From contig NW_025947367.1 of assembly GCF_000764305.2 (NCBI RefSeq), positions 335,864 through 399,863 of the forward strand: a stretch of DNA of 64,000 nucleotides. Reading direction: 5' to 3'. Origin of the DNA: Hyalella azteca. Its lineage: Eukaryota; Arthropoda; Malacostraca; Amphipoda; Hyalellidae. Numbering within the stretch: the first letter of the stretch is position 1; each line of letters opens with the position of its first letter. Under the pieces are notes generated by a model. It had not been told where the DNA came from. It did not search any database and was given only the letters and a program-made list of their open reading frames with translations. A program made the translations under genes and the position numbers. Positions 46,886-60,075 of this stretch are shown here, piece by piece.

Positions 46886-48455
46886 TGAAATCTCGAAATA
46901 CGCACAAGTGGCTTTAATCCCGAGCTCATTACTCTCGTTGAAAACCATCAGAGAAATACACTTGGATTATAAAGAACCGGATCAACATGAAGACAACATG
47001 ACTTTAATGGCTGGACTAAACCGCAATAACTATACGTATTGTAACCTTAAGTCAATAGTCACGTTCATCCAACGAGTGTATAAACATTCACTCAATTAAA
47101 GCAATAACTTAGCAATAAGGATGAGAATTCGTACTTTGACGCTCAAAACTTAAATTTACCACTCATGCAGCCAGAAAAACAAACTTGATTGCGCGTGCAA
47201 GAAGAATTGGTTTTTAGTTCATGTTCAGCTGAATGCTCACAAATAAAATTTGTATTAGGCACACAGAACAGTAATTTTGATGTCGAATCAGTTGGAGAAA
47301 ATTTGTGTTTGACAATTGCTCATAAACAAGAGAATCAAGTAAATATCCCTGTTAATTTCAATGAAGTTCTCGAACAAGCGTTCGGAAGTCGTAGCTCAGA
47401 AGCTATGCGTGGACATCTCCTACACGATGCGATCAATTATTATACTGGACCGCTGAAGTCCACTATGCGACACCGGAGACGTTATTGGCAACATTAAGTG
47501 ATTCGTGTGAAGGATGTGGCGACACTCGAGTTACGTGCGATGGACATGTGAGAGACGACAATTACTGGCGACCGCTTTCGTCTCGTAGGACGTGTATGAA
47601 CAGTACCAGGGTCGTATCGCAGACACAGACCACGGTCGGTCGCGTATATGCAACAGCAGTTGGGAAAAGCTCAAGGACCATCGGAAACCATCGGGCGATT
47701 TCAGGAAAATTTTAGGACTCTTCTAGAGAAAGTGAATTCATTGCAGCAACGCTTTAACCAAAACGATAGTTGGTGGGCTTAATGGTCGCCCAACCGCTTA
47801 GAATGAAAAATTAAAATCTATCATAAAATGACTCCTTTTTCATTACTAAAACAATCAAAATTGTTCCAATGTGCATTTAATTTGAAAAAGTTTCCAAGAT
47901 ATTCATTACAAACTGTTTAGAACTTCAAATTATGTAAACTCATCTCGAAGGATCTGCTTTTGGATGGATGAAGTATTTGATATAAATTGCTTTCGTTGCC
48001 ACACATTCGCACACTTGCTTTAGCCCAAGATTTTTTGCCTATTCATGATAAATGTGCGATCTAAAGCTTCACAAAAAGTGTTGGTCCGGAGAAAAAGTCG
48101 GATATGACATAACTCAGCAGCTTGCAGAGGCTGTGAGTGAGCAATTAGTCTGACGTGAGCCACACGGCAAGCAACCACCGTAAAATGTTACCACAATGGC
48201 TTCGTACAGTCGCATGACGCGCCTCACATCTTCTATTTTACTTGCACTTTTGCTCAGAATTTCACTGAGGGAGAATACGTTACGAATAAATTAATTCATG
48301 CAGCTGCAGTGGCCTCACTAATAACATGGCGTACACCTAAAATGGATGGAAACCTCCTGAGAGAAAATGATTAATCATTAACTGGTGTTCTAATTCTACG
48401 CTCATTAGTGGCGCTTCCCATGATTTGGTCTCTCAGCAGGATAGACATGAAATAT
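46886..48455. other. Unassigned region with moderate-length open frames
   Basis: Frames on + at 47189-47497 (102 codons, non-ATG start, contains NIPVNFNEVLEQAFGS) and 47485-47715 overlap slightly. A short ATG frame near 48199 starts MASYSRMTRLTSSILLALLL, which resembles a signal peptide but stops after 32 codons with no donor. None has recognised homology. Confidence 0.25.
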
Positions 48456-48554
48456 TCAGACATTGTTAATATCTTTCATTGTTCGTGAGGATTGCGACGG
48501 ATATTCTAACAGAGCAAACCAAGTATAGTTCAGAAGAAAAGATTCTCGGGAGAG

Positions 48555-48921
48555 AACTTTTGCAGGGATGCTTGGGACGTCCGGAGGTGGCGTGTTCGAG
48601 AGCGTCCTAATGACCGTCCTGGTCGCAGTAATCGTCAGCTGTCTGCTTTTACCGAGAATTAATGAGCTCACCAATTGGCCGGGAATGCTTGCGCAAAACT
48701 CTCACCCGCCTTCGAAAATCATTAGAGAATCAGGGACGGCCTATCATTCGGTCATTGAGTGGCCGCTGGTGATCCGCCTTTGGCATTCAACGATGTTTGC
48801 CGAACGTATATGTGTGTGTAAGCAAGTGAGCATGCGATGGAATGTTATATTCTCTCTTTCGTTAAAATTATTGAAAAAATTGATCATGATATTTGAAATG
48901 GACACGAGTTGTTTAATGTAA
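48555..48921 (+). other. Candidate small membrane protein or terminal exon
   Basis: An ATG at 48568 opens 117 codons. The first 60 have coding-like codon use and one hydrophobic segment, ESVLMTVLVAVIVSCLLL, followed by PRINELTNWPG. A possible acceptor (TTTTGCAG) ends at 48565, and AATAAA lies at 48938-48943, 17 bp after the stop. The later half (NVIFSLSLKLLKKL) is less convincing. No family was recognised, and the reverse strand is also open at 48674-48456. Confidence 0.3.
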
Positions 48922-48959
48922 ATGTGTTATGATTGAGAATAAACTTCAATAACGGCACA

Positions 48960-50285
48960 CTTTTTGATGTATTCAAGATTTCGTTATGTTATTCTGGCTA
49001 ACATGTTTAGACTGCGCTCCACACGCACGATAAGCAGGTATTGCTCCGTCAGCCGAACTAATTAGTTGTAAAGACCAACATTCACTAATTTAGCAAAACT
49101 TTGATTTTTCACTTATTGTTCATACCTAGAGTTTACTTCCATTATGCATATTGCTTTGTTAAATTGTTTTCCCTGCTTTATTTCTTTTACTGTATTTGTA
49201 TTTATTATAAGAATCCTGCTAATATTAAGCAACTCTTATTGACTCATTCATTTTTAACGTCCATGAATTAATAATTATGAAGATATTTTGCGTTAAGTCT
49301 TCAAATTTAATGGAAAATATATTGCTCAACTACTGAACAGATACAGCTACTGGTTTGTGTTATCTTTTATTTTAATATCATTCGGTATCTGAGTATTTTA
49401 TAATAGCAACTAATGCTGCATTTTGTTTCAATGTCGATCGATAGTTTAGATATGTAAGTAAGCAATTACTGATACGTTTTGGTTTCATTTCATTCGTTAG
49501 CTTAATGCTGTATAATAACAATTAATGCTGCTTTTCAGTTTAATATCATTCGTAAGATTAGTAATGTTATAGAATAGCAACCGACGCCACTTAATATATG
49601 CTTATTTTTTGTGGCGTTGAACTGTAAGTCTGTAATGTTCGGTTGCATCTCACATAATGTTAGTTTATATTTAAATATCATTCGTCAGGTTGGTGCTCAG
49701 TAACAGAAGCAGATGCTACGTTTCATTTTAATCTTGATCAGTAGCTTGATAGTGTGAAATAGCAGCTAGTGCTGATTTTAATTTTATTATCATCAGACAA
49801 CTTAGTAGGCATGTGTAACAGCAAGTAGTGCTACTTTTCGCAGTTAGTCAAGAATGCTGAAATAAGATAAATGGAGCAAATTAATCACGCTGAAATTGAT
49901 AATTTAGAGAAAATGTGCCTTTCAATGCAGTTAAAAGAAATACTTTTATAGGATGCAAGTGTATTATAATAGCAGCAACTATTGAATTTATTCCTGAAAT
50001 ACATATTTAATTAATTGGAAGTATATTAAGAGGGAGTACATGGCATATGCGTAACGAAGGTGCACCACAGCTGAATGCGTTGTGATAAATTTCGCTTAGA
50101 TAATCCAATTTTTTCACTTTTTATCAAAATCTTCGACTGCCTCTAAACAAAAGATAAACCTATTAGTAGTGAAAATCATTTTTATAAGCATCATGAAATT
50201 AATTTTAACGCAATAATTGAATTTGGCTGCAGAAACCAATGCGCTGCTGGAACTTGGGAGCAACTTCTCAGTTGTGAACGCAATG
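48960..50285. other. AT-rich region with a degenerate repeated phrase
   Basis: Between 49370 and 49850 the phrases TAATATCATTCG, AATAGCAAC, TAATGCTG and TTTCATTTTAAT recur about every 110 bp. This is probably a very old long-period tandem array. No gene signal was seen. Confidence 0.45.
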
Positions 50286-50287
50286 AG

Positions 50288-50437
50288 TTGGTCTCTGCAC
50301 GACAAGCACTCACTAATGTTCCAGTGGGTCTCTGCACGACAAGCACCACTAATGTTCCAGTGGGTCTCTGCACGACATGCACCACTAATATTACAGTTTG
50401 TCTCTGCACGACAAGCACCACTAATGTTCCATGAGCG
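50288..50437. repeat. 36-bp tandem repeat, about 4 copies
   Basis: The unit is GTCTCTGCACGACAAGCACC plus ACTAATGTTCCAGTGG. As 36 is a multiple of 3, the frame on + repeats the same 12 residues, but no gene context is seen. Confidence 0.9.
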
Positions 50438-51052
50438 CCAGACTTGGTCGTGGGCGTGAGTTGGTGCCTGGTCGCCCGCTGGTCATCTTAATTGAAGCTT
50501 GTGTTCATAATTGAAACTTGCGCTCCTAGAGTCAAGAATCTCACGCACCTTCATCTCACGGTGGTACGTGTCGACAGGCCTCGCCGGAGATGGATATGAT
50601 GTGTAATAATTATTATGTGCGTGCTAGTTACGAGCAATTGTATTAATTCTTCCAGTTTTATTAAGGAACAATTCAAGTAGGAATAACATTACAACATGTG
50701 GACTGATCGGTGGTCTTGGTCATCAAAGATTTAACTCCATGCAGTCGTGGTTGTAATCTAAAGCCTCGGCAACACTCGTCGTGATTCTCAAGGTCTGGTT
50801 CCCTGCGCAGATGATCAAAAGGTTGGTGAATCAATTTTTTAATGGATAAATCACTGTCGTACCAATAGGTTTTATTTTCTATTCAAATATATAATTGATG
50901 GCCGAAATAGGGTAAATTTATAGAACCAACGCCATTGAAATTTCGAAAAAACAGCGCTGGTCTGTTATCCTGTCAAAAATAAAGAGAGTGGCATATTTGA
51001 TGTAAGAGCGATGAGTCCTGTACATGCATGGGCTTGACGCCGGTAAATCATA

Positions 51053-51222
51053 CACATGTATAGCGCGAGATGTGTATGAGCATGTATAACGCCCCTATGC
51101 GCATGTATAGCGACCTATACGCATTTATAACGCCCCTATATACGCATGTATAGCGCCCCTTTACGCATGTATAACTCCCCTATACGTATGTATAGCGCCC
51201 TATACTCATGCATAGCGCCCTC
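51053..51222. repeat. ~21-bp tandem repeat
   Basis: Variants of ATGTATAGCGCCCCTATACGC occur about eight times. Confidence 0.88.
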
Positions 51223-53535
51223 AAACAAAAAGTAGTCTCAGTTTGTGATTGAATGTGTCACGCTAATATCTATTTTTTGCTCATTTGAGACGTGCACGTG
51301 AGACTTCGATTTTAAGTATGCATGGCCATATAACGATATTAAATTCCTAAATGTTTTTTAGCGTACAACGTCGAGGTACTCACCTGTAAAAAACCTCAAT
51401 GCAAATGTAAAAACTTACTCTCTATTGCATGGAAGTGTTAAGCATGGAAGAACAAGCTGCAGCCTCGCAACTTTTTGCCTGACAATTGTTGAATGTAAGC
51501 AGCCAGCCATATGTCGATGCAATGTGCAAAGCGATTGATGCACGACCGTGTGCAAACGAGATTACCGTGTAGTCGTGTTAAAAAATTTATGAAATATTTC
51601 TAGTAAAAGTATAGTTTTTAAGACACAATCTTAGGCATTTCTGAAACTGCATCCACGCCTAATTTGACCGGTAGGCATTGTTACAAACAAGACGTGTACT
51701 GAGGGTGACCGTACACCAACACAATTCGAAAAACCCACGAAACAAACGCTCTTATCGGCGTTCTGGTGTCCGGTCATCCAGTGAAAATAAGCCGTTTTTC
51801 AGTTTTTTTCAGATTTTGTACGAGTTTTTAGTGTTTAATTGGAATAAAAACGGCCACATGGTGTTTCTTTTCACGTGCTGCCGGCCACTGAAACGCCGGT
51901 AATAACGTTAACGGTAATTTTTCTAACAGTGTAGAATTCTGCATGACTTTGAATGGTTGTTAATCAGTAATTCTGCAAAATTTCTGTAAGTGGACAACGG
52001 TTACGTGTGTTTAATTAATATGCGATCGTTGTTGAGCGAGTGTGAGAAGGAATAAGTTATTGCGTAAATTTGAAAGTGACAGAACTTTTACGTTAACAAT
52101 TTACATATTCAATTGAAGTGGCGATTCTAACTATTATTAGCTTGATTTATAATTTAATTAAGGACATTAAACGTGTATACAACGTCCGCTAGACTCAACG
52201 CAAGTTCGTGATCTTATCAAAGAGAATGTCACGTTCTCTATTCAATCCAATTTAATCTTCAATCCAATTTAATGGTGTGAACTCACATTACAATTCGTAT
52301 TTCTTCAGCTGCTATATGAGCGATTCTCCAAATATGTCAATCCCAATCTGCATGTAAAAAATCAAGGTTTGTACATTGTGCGTTAAATGTCCGGCTGGAA
52401 TAAAGCCATACCAAACCATTAGTTCAGAGTGAACGTCCTGCATATAAAGTATTGTCGCAGTGGCACAGGACGATGAGCTCACAGAGAATTATTAAAGACT
52501 TCGCATGACGAAGCCGAGCATGTAATCATGATCGTGAGCGACGCTTAAATGGCAGCGCCCCTGCGTAGGTGAGAAAAATCGATCAGACCACAGGAAGCGA
52601 GACGAAGAAATGTCTCGCCTGCTAACATGATTAGGCGGACGATAAAATTACGAACACTCTGCAATTGTAGTTGATATGCATGCGATGGATTCGGGATATA
52701 TTACCGAGAGCTTCTACAGAAACAAGTAGTGGAAACGAGTGAAACGAAGTTCTCTGATGATGAATCACGTGATCGATGGCAGAGATAATTCAACATGAGA
52801 ACTTATATGATAGACCAAATGTATAGCACATCGCAGTCATTTACCATAGTGATGAGGGCCTGGATTATCATAGTCCGAGCATAATGGCAATGGCCTAAGG
52901 AGAGTGTGGCTTCATGCTTCAAGGCTGCATTAACATGAGTTTGTGAGATATATTTTAGAGTACTTCAAGTAGTCGCGATCTAGTCAAGACTAGTAGTCAA
53001 AGTCAAATCAAGATGCGACTCTAGTCAGGACGAGACTCTCGAGCTCAACCTTGCGCGTTGCAGTCACTAAAGTAGTGAAAAATCTAAACACGAGTTAGAC
53101 AAAAAGGTAGGACAATTAAATTCATTCAAGTATATCGTCCTCCGCAGTATCTTCTGAATTTAAGGAAAGCAATTGTTACTAAAACAATTAAAAAAATTGG
53201 CTATAACTCTCTCTCTTAGACCGACGTGGTGGTGTACAATAAAGCCTGGAAGTTGAAGCCATGATTGAGTCGGTCGTATAAATTTTGTTCTGACGGGGCA
53301 GAAGGTAAGAATTACGAAGGGTTTTTAGAGGTGCACAGAGTGAGCATTTAGCTGCTAAATCACTTCATTAGGCCCAGAAACACATCTCTGATGGCATCGT
53401 TTGCCATCTTCAGAACAGAAATTTTGCAGCGCGAGCCTAATTCCGGAGCGTGTGAGACGTTAAAAGCGGAGCAAGTTTTTGCGTCCGCCTCTTAATGTAG
53501 GGGCGGATCACAATGAAACGAACGCTTCTCCGCAG
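51223..53535. other. Unassigned region
   Basis: No repeat family or exon that I can support. A + frame at 51678-51902 and GC-rich short patches near 52450-52620 are not recognised. Confidence 0.3.
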
Positions 53536-53625
53536 GTGATCTTGATCTTTATCAGCTCTTCTAGAACGGCTTTCAACATCACCGTCATTAGAAGCAACTC
53601 ACTGCCCTGGAACAATCCAAAGCAG
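53536..53625 (+). other. Candidate exon, unidentified
   Basis: It is flanked by CTTCTCCGCAG and GTAACA and is open in one frame (VILIFISSSRTAFNITVIRS, then NSLPWNNPKQ). It contains an N-glycosylation sequon (NIT). A second acceptor inside (TTGATCTTTATCAG) makes the frame ambiguous. No homology was recognised. Confidence 0.25.
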
Positions 53626-53988
53626 GTAACAAAAAACAATAGCGATTTAAGTCGTTTAAATCTTTAATTTTTCCACTATATAATCATCATTTCGGTTTTT
53701 GCCAATAATACCTATTTTGTCAATGATAAGGAGAAATTTTATTTATTTTGTGTGATTAAAAAGTACGTAAAAAATCTTCTACTACTAAGTTTTAATCCAG
53801 AAATATGAAAGCTTCAGACTTTTAATGCGAAGTTGTAATTTATCTCGTTTCTCATTGGAGAGTGCAATGTCTAAAATATTGTTTTTACTTATAATATTTC
53901 GCAGTGAGATTTTATAATTTCCTTAAAATTCAGGCAACGTCTTCTGTGCTTTTACGTCTGTTTTACTAAGAATATATGTGCTTTTTAG

Positions 53989-54643
53989 CAATTGTAGAAC
54001 ACTTCGACGGCTCGCACGCTTCACTGATGATTGAGGCAGAAATCACAACAGCGTTCAAACAAATTGCATCAAAAATATTCACCTATTTCAAGACTTTACA
54101 ATTAACAGGTTTATTAAAACTAACAGTAGCGAGTAGTGGTAAATATGTTCCAGGAGATCGATTAAGTAGACAATATAAAAACTAAACAAAATTTGCTTTG
54201 ACGGGAAGAAAAATTAGGAACGAAAATTGCCGACAGATGCCTTTGAATTAATCAGTTAGAATAAATTACTCCTGATTATTTCAAGAACATTGGTTTGAAA
54301 GAAGCGTTACCGAAGAAACCTAAACCTATAGGCCAATTATTTGTTAGTAACACTATAAATAGCACGGTACTTAGCAATGCACAGGTTTAATATAGCATCT
54401 CTTCCACAGATTTGAAGCAAAGTCTGTTTTCATTTGGCAGGAGCAGAGCTTCGATTGCAGCCATCGCTCATCGCTCGTGAAATGACGGCCTCATCGCGAA
54501 GCTTCATGAAGCTATCACACCATCGAGATTTTATCGCGGATTTCAAGACGTTAGCTAGCAAAAACAGTTATCCGATCGCAGCCGATGATGTTAGTGTCGA
54601 TCATCCACAAGTGATCAATCATGCACGCGGTGGTTGGTTATAG
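53989..54643 (+). other. Candidate two-exon coding region, unidentified
   Basis: 53989-54108 (acceptor CTTTTTAG, donor GTTTAT, frame AIVEHFDGSHASLMIEAEI) ends in phase 1. 54441-54643 (strong acceptor TTTTCATTTGGCAG) begins in the matching phase and reads AELRLQPSLIAREMTASSR, then FMKLSHHRDFIADFK, up to TAG. AATAAA follows at 54696-54701. The phase match and poly(A) signal are suggestive. The GTTTAT donor is weak and no family was recognised. Confidence 0.25.
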
Positions 54644-57600
54644 TCGAGAGATTCAACTTACTAGGATGCTAAATAGATTTGTGTTGATGAGAATGAATAA
54701 AATATCAGTTATTTGATCGCTGTCTGTAATTTTTATTTTATCGATGTAATAGACTAATCGATTGATATTCAAAACGTAATATGGCGGCAAATTCTGCCAA
54801 ATTCACAGCTCTAGTCATGAAGAAGAAAAATTTAAATGAAATTATATATATATAAAAATATATATATATATTTTGTTTTATTATTTCGAATCGTAAACAT
54901 GTCAAAATTAAATATCTATTATGACCAATTTATTAGTTAGTCTCACGTGAAGGAACTTAGTGTGTTCAAGTCTAACGATACGGTGGGTAGACTTCGATAA
55001 TGTTGTTGCACGCAACATCAATCGTAACTATTGAGACATTTTGTCTACAAGTATACCGCTTGTTTACATAAGTTACCTCATGCCATTTGGCTTCTGTTAG
55101 AAGGTATTGCCTCGTTAGACGTACTTGTGCTCAGTCGGGACCGTTGATTATCTTTCAAGAAGCAGTGATGGACCACAGTGCGCTGAGAGCCCCGACCCAT
55201 CTGACGCGGAGTGAAAGGCATCCCGTAGCCTCATCCATCAGACGTTGCGATGGCGCGGCGCTGTTCACAGTAGCAACATGCCGGCTTCTTAAGCGACAGC
55301 AAACGATCGCATCCTTTTCTATGCGCCTGATTATCATAAGCGATAACAGAACTGGTCTCCGCACACACGTCTTAATTTTTGTCTTGATACAACGCGCGAG
55401 CGATGACGGAGTCTTTTACAAGCACGACTCAACCGAGGCTTGTCTGGCGCTGGTCTTAGCTTGCTGTCCATTGTGAATTTAGGAGCGTTAGAGGAAATGC
55501 AGTTACAATGTAGTAGTGAACGAGCTTAAACAATCATTCGCTTAAGTTTAATTATTTTGTTTATGGATCCACACTATGGACCAAACGGTCAGGGCAGAAA
55601 GTGATGCTGGTTCATCCAGTTTTATTAATATTACGATTAAAATTATGAAGTTCATTTACAAATATTCTATGCATAATTTTTCACCTTACCTGTGACTGTT
55701 GGAGATTAAATATGTCTGAAACCAGCAGCTTATATTTCAAATTTCTCGCCGGTGCCTACAAGCCTACTGGTTGCCACCGCTGCAATATATTAATGAGCCA
55801 AATTGAGTTTATATTGTAGCTCGGTTACTTTAATTTGCGAGCGTTTACATTTATAAAACTTCGCAAAGTAATGCGTAAGCACCACTAAAAGCAATCGAAT
55901 TTCAGGGGATACGTAAAAAATTTTTATTTATACATTTCTGTATTTCTATATCCTGTTTTCGCATTGTTGACATTAAAGGGAGAATTTTTTTCAATGCATT
56001 TTGCAGTCAAAATCGTGGGTGTTAAAATAAAAAAAATTATTCTCAAGGTCTGCAGGGAACTCGCTGATCGGCTGCCGTTATCTTATCATTTTGTATCATT
56101 GAAGTAGGATGTCGGATTTTTTCAGGAGTTTATACGGCAAGCTTGAGCTGAAATGGCCTGTAGTTCGGAAATCAATTTTATTCATTTGGACGGGTTGAAA
56201 GCTTCGACGAAAGTATACGTGAAATATCTGTATTATTATCACCTATTTTACAGAAATATTTGCTTGTTCGCTTATTTTGAGATTGCGTGTATTGAATATG
56301 AGTGGAAAAATAATCGAATATAATAATTAATTACATTCCTACCATATATGCTTGAACATTTGTGAGTGATTTTTTAGCACATTTTTTGCATTTACGACCT
56401 TCCAGAATTAGCAAGCGCAGGTATCTGAAAATCGAAAAAAATCAAGCGAGTCGAGGTCGAAAAAATTCCTGACTTTCAGCTATTCTGGAGTTACGGCAAA
56501 ACGACCGCAATATATTAAGGGGACGAGGAAAACACGCGATGCCATTGCAGAAAATAATTGGTTCTAGGCTAGTAATTAAGTCGACGTCTCTCGATAACAC
56601 AAGTCCTCCGAGATTTTAACTATGTCTTCTAGAGATGGAGATCGCACTTTTTGCTGCCTTTAGCCAGACTGCCATGTTTTTGGAAGGCTTTTAGGCATCA
56701 TTTTACATTAGAGTCGGGCCTCATTAACTCGCTTTGATGATCTGAAGCATGTTTTTTTCTTATTTAAATGTTTTGTGAGAAATCGTTCGTTCGAGACATT
56801 TGTCCAACCATCATTAATGTGAGCGCTTGTGCTGCGTCTGGGCCACAGAGAAAGGTGCTGTGGTAGCGAGGCGGTCAAACTTTACTTCTGTTCTTAATTT
56901 ACAACATACGCTATGCACTTGAATTCGTTCCTTGTTATTAGAATATGGTGATATAAATATGACGAACTGAGAATAACTCTGAACCTATCTTCCGGCGTCC
57001 TGATTTTTTTTCGTTTAAATTCGTTGAACCAAAATTGCTTTAGGAAAGTAAAAATCGACTGGAATTTATGACATTGGGTGCATTCTTTTCAACAATTTTC
57101 AGCGTTCAATGAATTTCATGGCAATAATTAATAGATTAAGTAAACTGAACGAACTAAACATAGACTCAATTTGAATCTTTCAATTGTATTTCTTGTGAAC
57201 TACTATGACGTGACCTGAACTGAGCTAATTGGAAGAGTTAAAATATTTTATTTTATATTTTTCTTAAATAGCTAGCATATTAGTGTTAAACTTTCCTAAG
57301 ATTAGATAATCAACGAAATTTGTGAATTCGTTTAAAAACCGTTTATGTTTTTAATAATAATTTCACTATTGCATAAATGCTAATTTGAGTAAAGCCTGTC
57401 CAAACTATCATGGTTTTGATTGTTTATTGTTCGTCAAACTTGAATCTTAATATGTTAAGATGATGAATGGTCAATCATTTCTTCCAATTCAGTCCTGTGT
57501 TGCTATTCGTGCATATGTACCAGGCTTCTCTACTATCAAACGAACTCTCCCATTAAATCAATAACATTTATATTGCCAACATAGTAGTTATGGAAGCGAC

Positions 57601-58004
57601 TTGTTTATATCCAGAAAATCAATCACAAATGGCGTTTTGACACTTTCATTATAAATTCATAAATTATACTGCGAGTAGCCGACATCTTTCATTTATAGGA
57701 AATAGTCACAATTGCTGAGCGTTCCAATTAACTAAGAGTCCTGCCAGCCTTCATCCTGATTCTTTTCGCCATGCGCTAATGACGCTTTGTTATCTATAAA
57801 ATACAGGCAAAAAATAGTGCAATTATCATAATGAGTGCAGAGAAACGCCCATTTCCCCCTCACGGAGAAATTTAAGGCCACAATTCAATAGTTTTTATCG
57901 GTATTGCGAAGACACTGGAGCCCTAATGGGTCGAGTCTTCCAGAATATCATGCATTCTTCCGCAGCGCAGCAAACTCTTAAGTAATTAAGTGGACAGAAG
58001 CTAA
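54644..58004. other. Unassigned region
   Basis: 54840-54880 is an (AT)n microsatellite. 55087-55476 is open on + for 129 codons (non-ATG start) and also open on - in 55364-55155, a GC-richer patch that I cannot assign. The rest is AT-rich, with short frames only. Confidence 0.35.
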
Positions 58005-58008
58005 CCAG

Positions 58009-58943
58009 CCATCCAGAACTACCTGGCCCAGCGGCCATATCACCTTCAGCTGCCCCGCGTTCTGAACCTCATGGGGCTCTTCTACCGTCTTTTGTTGGGG
58101 AATTTCGGCTACTGCAGACTTGAGGATTTTGAGTGAGTATACTCGTGTTTGTCTGTACGAAGCATGCTATTGTTTGATGCTTCTTATAGATTCTTCGTGG
58201 TACCACACCATTCCAATGAACGACAAGCGTCGCGCGAGTTCTGCGTCACGGGATGATTGAATGTGCTTAAATGGCAGTTTAATCTATTGCCGAAGATTGT
58301 GCTAATTAGTATATCCATTAATCGTAATTATGGTAATCGGCCACTATACTGCAAAGTTATTATTCGGGTGATGAAATCGCGATTGGTTGTCCAACAATCT
58401 ACTCGTTTCCCTCTTTTCATAGAGGTCGATTTTAGTTCAATGGTCACTTGACGTCGCATTGAATTCATAATTAATGATATGAACTCAACATATTACTAGA
58501 TCCGCGCGCCTGGAATGTTTGCTTAAACGAATCTTCAGAGAGACGAAACCATTTCGCTACGTGTTGCTCTTTTTGCATTTGGCCAGCGTATATAAAAAAT
58601 TTCAAATGACAATAAAATTTGATACTTTACAATTTTTTTATTCACTATCGTATTTCTGCTGTAGAGCACTTACGTCTGGCCAGCAGGGAGCGGGACCAAT
58701 AAGGCATTGCTTCACTAGCTTCCACATCTGCGTTGATTCTCATCGCGATCAAAGATAGCGCAGTCGAGGATGCTTCTCACAGTCTAATGCTATTCCTATG
58801 GCAGGAGTCACCACTTTGAGCTCAGCCGCTTCTTCTCCAATACGCAATCCAATGTGCTCGACCAGATTTTTTCTGCTCGTGTTCTTTTAAAGAGAAAAGT
58901 CGCCGCACAAGATTTTACGCCATTTAATAGCATTGGGATCTGA
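58009..58943 (+). CDS. Two 3' exons of an unidentified gene (partial)
   Basis: Exon 58009-58132 (acceptor AACCAG, donor GTGAGT) reads AIQNYLAQRPYHLQLPRVLN, then LMGLFYRLLLGNFGYCRLED. An in-frame stop at 58002 shows that it must start by splicing; an alternative acceptor would start it at 58017. It ends in phase 2 and joins without a break to 58805-58943 (acceptor CCTATGGCAG), reading ESHHFELSRFFSNTQSNVLD, then QIFSARVLLKRK, up to a stop. Codon use is C/G-rich at third positions, unlike the surroundings, until about 58880, so a donor near there (GCTC|GTGTTC) is possible. The residues suggest an amphipathic alpha-helical protein. I do not recognise the family or find upstream exons that I trust. 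Confidence 0.45.
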
Positions 58944-59399
58944 CTTCAGTGAAACGATTTGCTTCGTAATGGAAAGAATGTAAGCTGCTGTCTCTAACAG
59001 AGAACCTCTCGGCAGAGCATTGATTAGGATTGCTTACTGGCGAAACAAGAGCAGGCCGGGAGACCCTCCGGCTCCGAGTAAACAGATGACTTAAGATGAG
59101 ATTCCTTCCTACGGAGGTTTTTGTTTTTTCGTCAAGTTAGGATTATGAAGCGGGCATTATCATATAAATGAGGGTTGCGTGTTAGTACATCTTCGTACGT
59201 GTATAATCTGCGATAAACTGGCGCATGAGGTTAGCTTGCTCCCAGAGCTTTCTTCAACAGACATGCGAGATTTGTTTAGTTTCGAACTTTATTCAGGATC
59301 TAACCGCTTCGTTTGAAACATAATTTATGTGAAACCATGAAACATTTATTGCAAACATTTCATGTTTTCCCGTTCATTGATAAGTTTGGTCGTTGATTA

Positions 59400-59770
59400 T
59401 TTCGGTGAGTGTCACTAGTCAGGAATGAGTAGCTATTATTCATTAGAAATGAGTGGCTGCAAGTCTGTTATAAGGAATGAGTGGCTTTTAGTCCGAAATT
59501 AGGAATGAGTTACGCTTTTTCAGTGATCCTGAACAAGCTTCTGTCATTTTTCTGCAATTAGTGGTTATATTGCAATGTTGGTCCGTTTTCAGGAGTTAGT
59601 GGCATTTTGTGACTTTATCTAGGATGAATGGCTGGATGTCGCCTGTGAGGTTTGAGTGATATTGTCAGCTGCCAGGATTGAGGACTGTTTGTCTGTTGTC
59701 ATGTGAGTGAATTTTTTCAGTTTTCATGTGTGAATGCTTGTCAGTTAGCAGGAGTAATTGTTACGGTTTG
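59400..59770. repeat. Degenerate AGGAATGAGTGGCT repeats
   Basis: AGGAATGAGT, AGAAATGAGTGGCT, AGGAATGAGTGGCT and AGGAGTTAGTGGC recur every 30-60 bp. This is an old, badly decayed tandem array. Confidence 0.6.
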
Positions 59771-60075
59771 CCGTTTCTCTGACATATAGATGTGTATTAA
59801 CTATCAAGAGCGATAATTCATCCAATAGTGAGCAAGTCAAGAAAGAGGTTTTGTCATTAGACCTAGGTGAGGTCTGAGATGTCTATTCAGTCGTGTGAGT
59901 GTGTGAAGGATTTTATGTCTAATAGGTTATCTAAGCGTATGTGAGGCTGTGATGTCTAATCATCTTCGTGAAATATAAGAGAATCAGGTACTATATGCAT
60001 TAATATCTGAATGCGTTTCAAACAAGAGTTGTCTGTATGAACTTAAAATTCGCATTCCGGCTTCTCCGACCGCAG

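Noticed and set aside
47189..47715. 102- and 76-codon frames as a real gene
   Set aside because: No ATG in context, no splice signals that fit and no recognised family. The length is within chance for this composition.
50191..50459. Repetitive peptides on both strands
   Set aside because: Product of the 36-bp tandem repeat.
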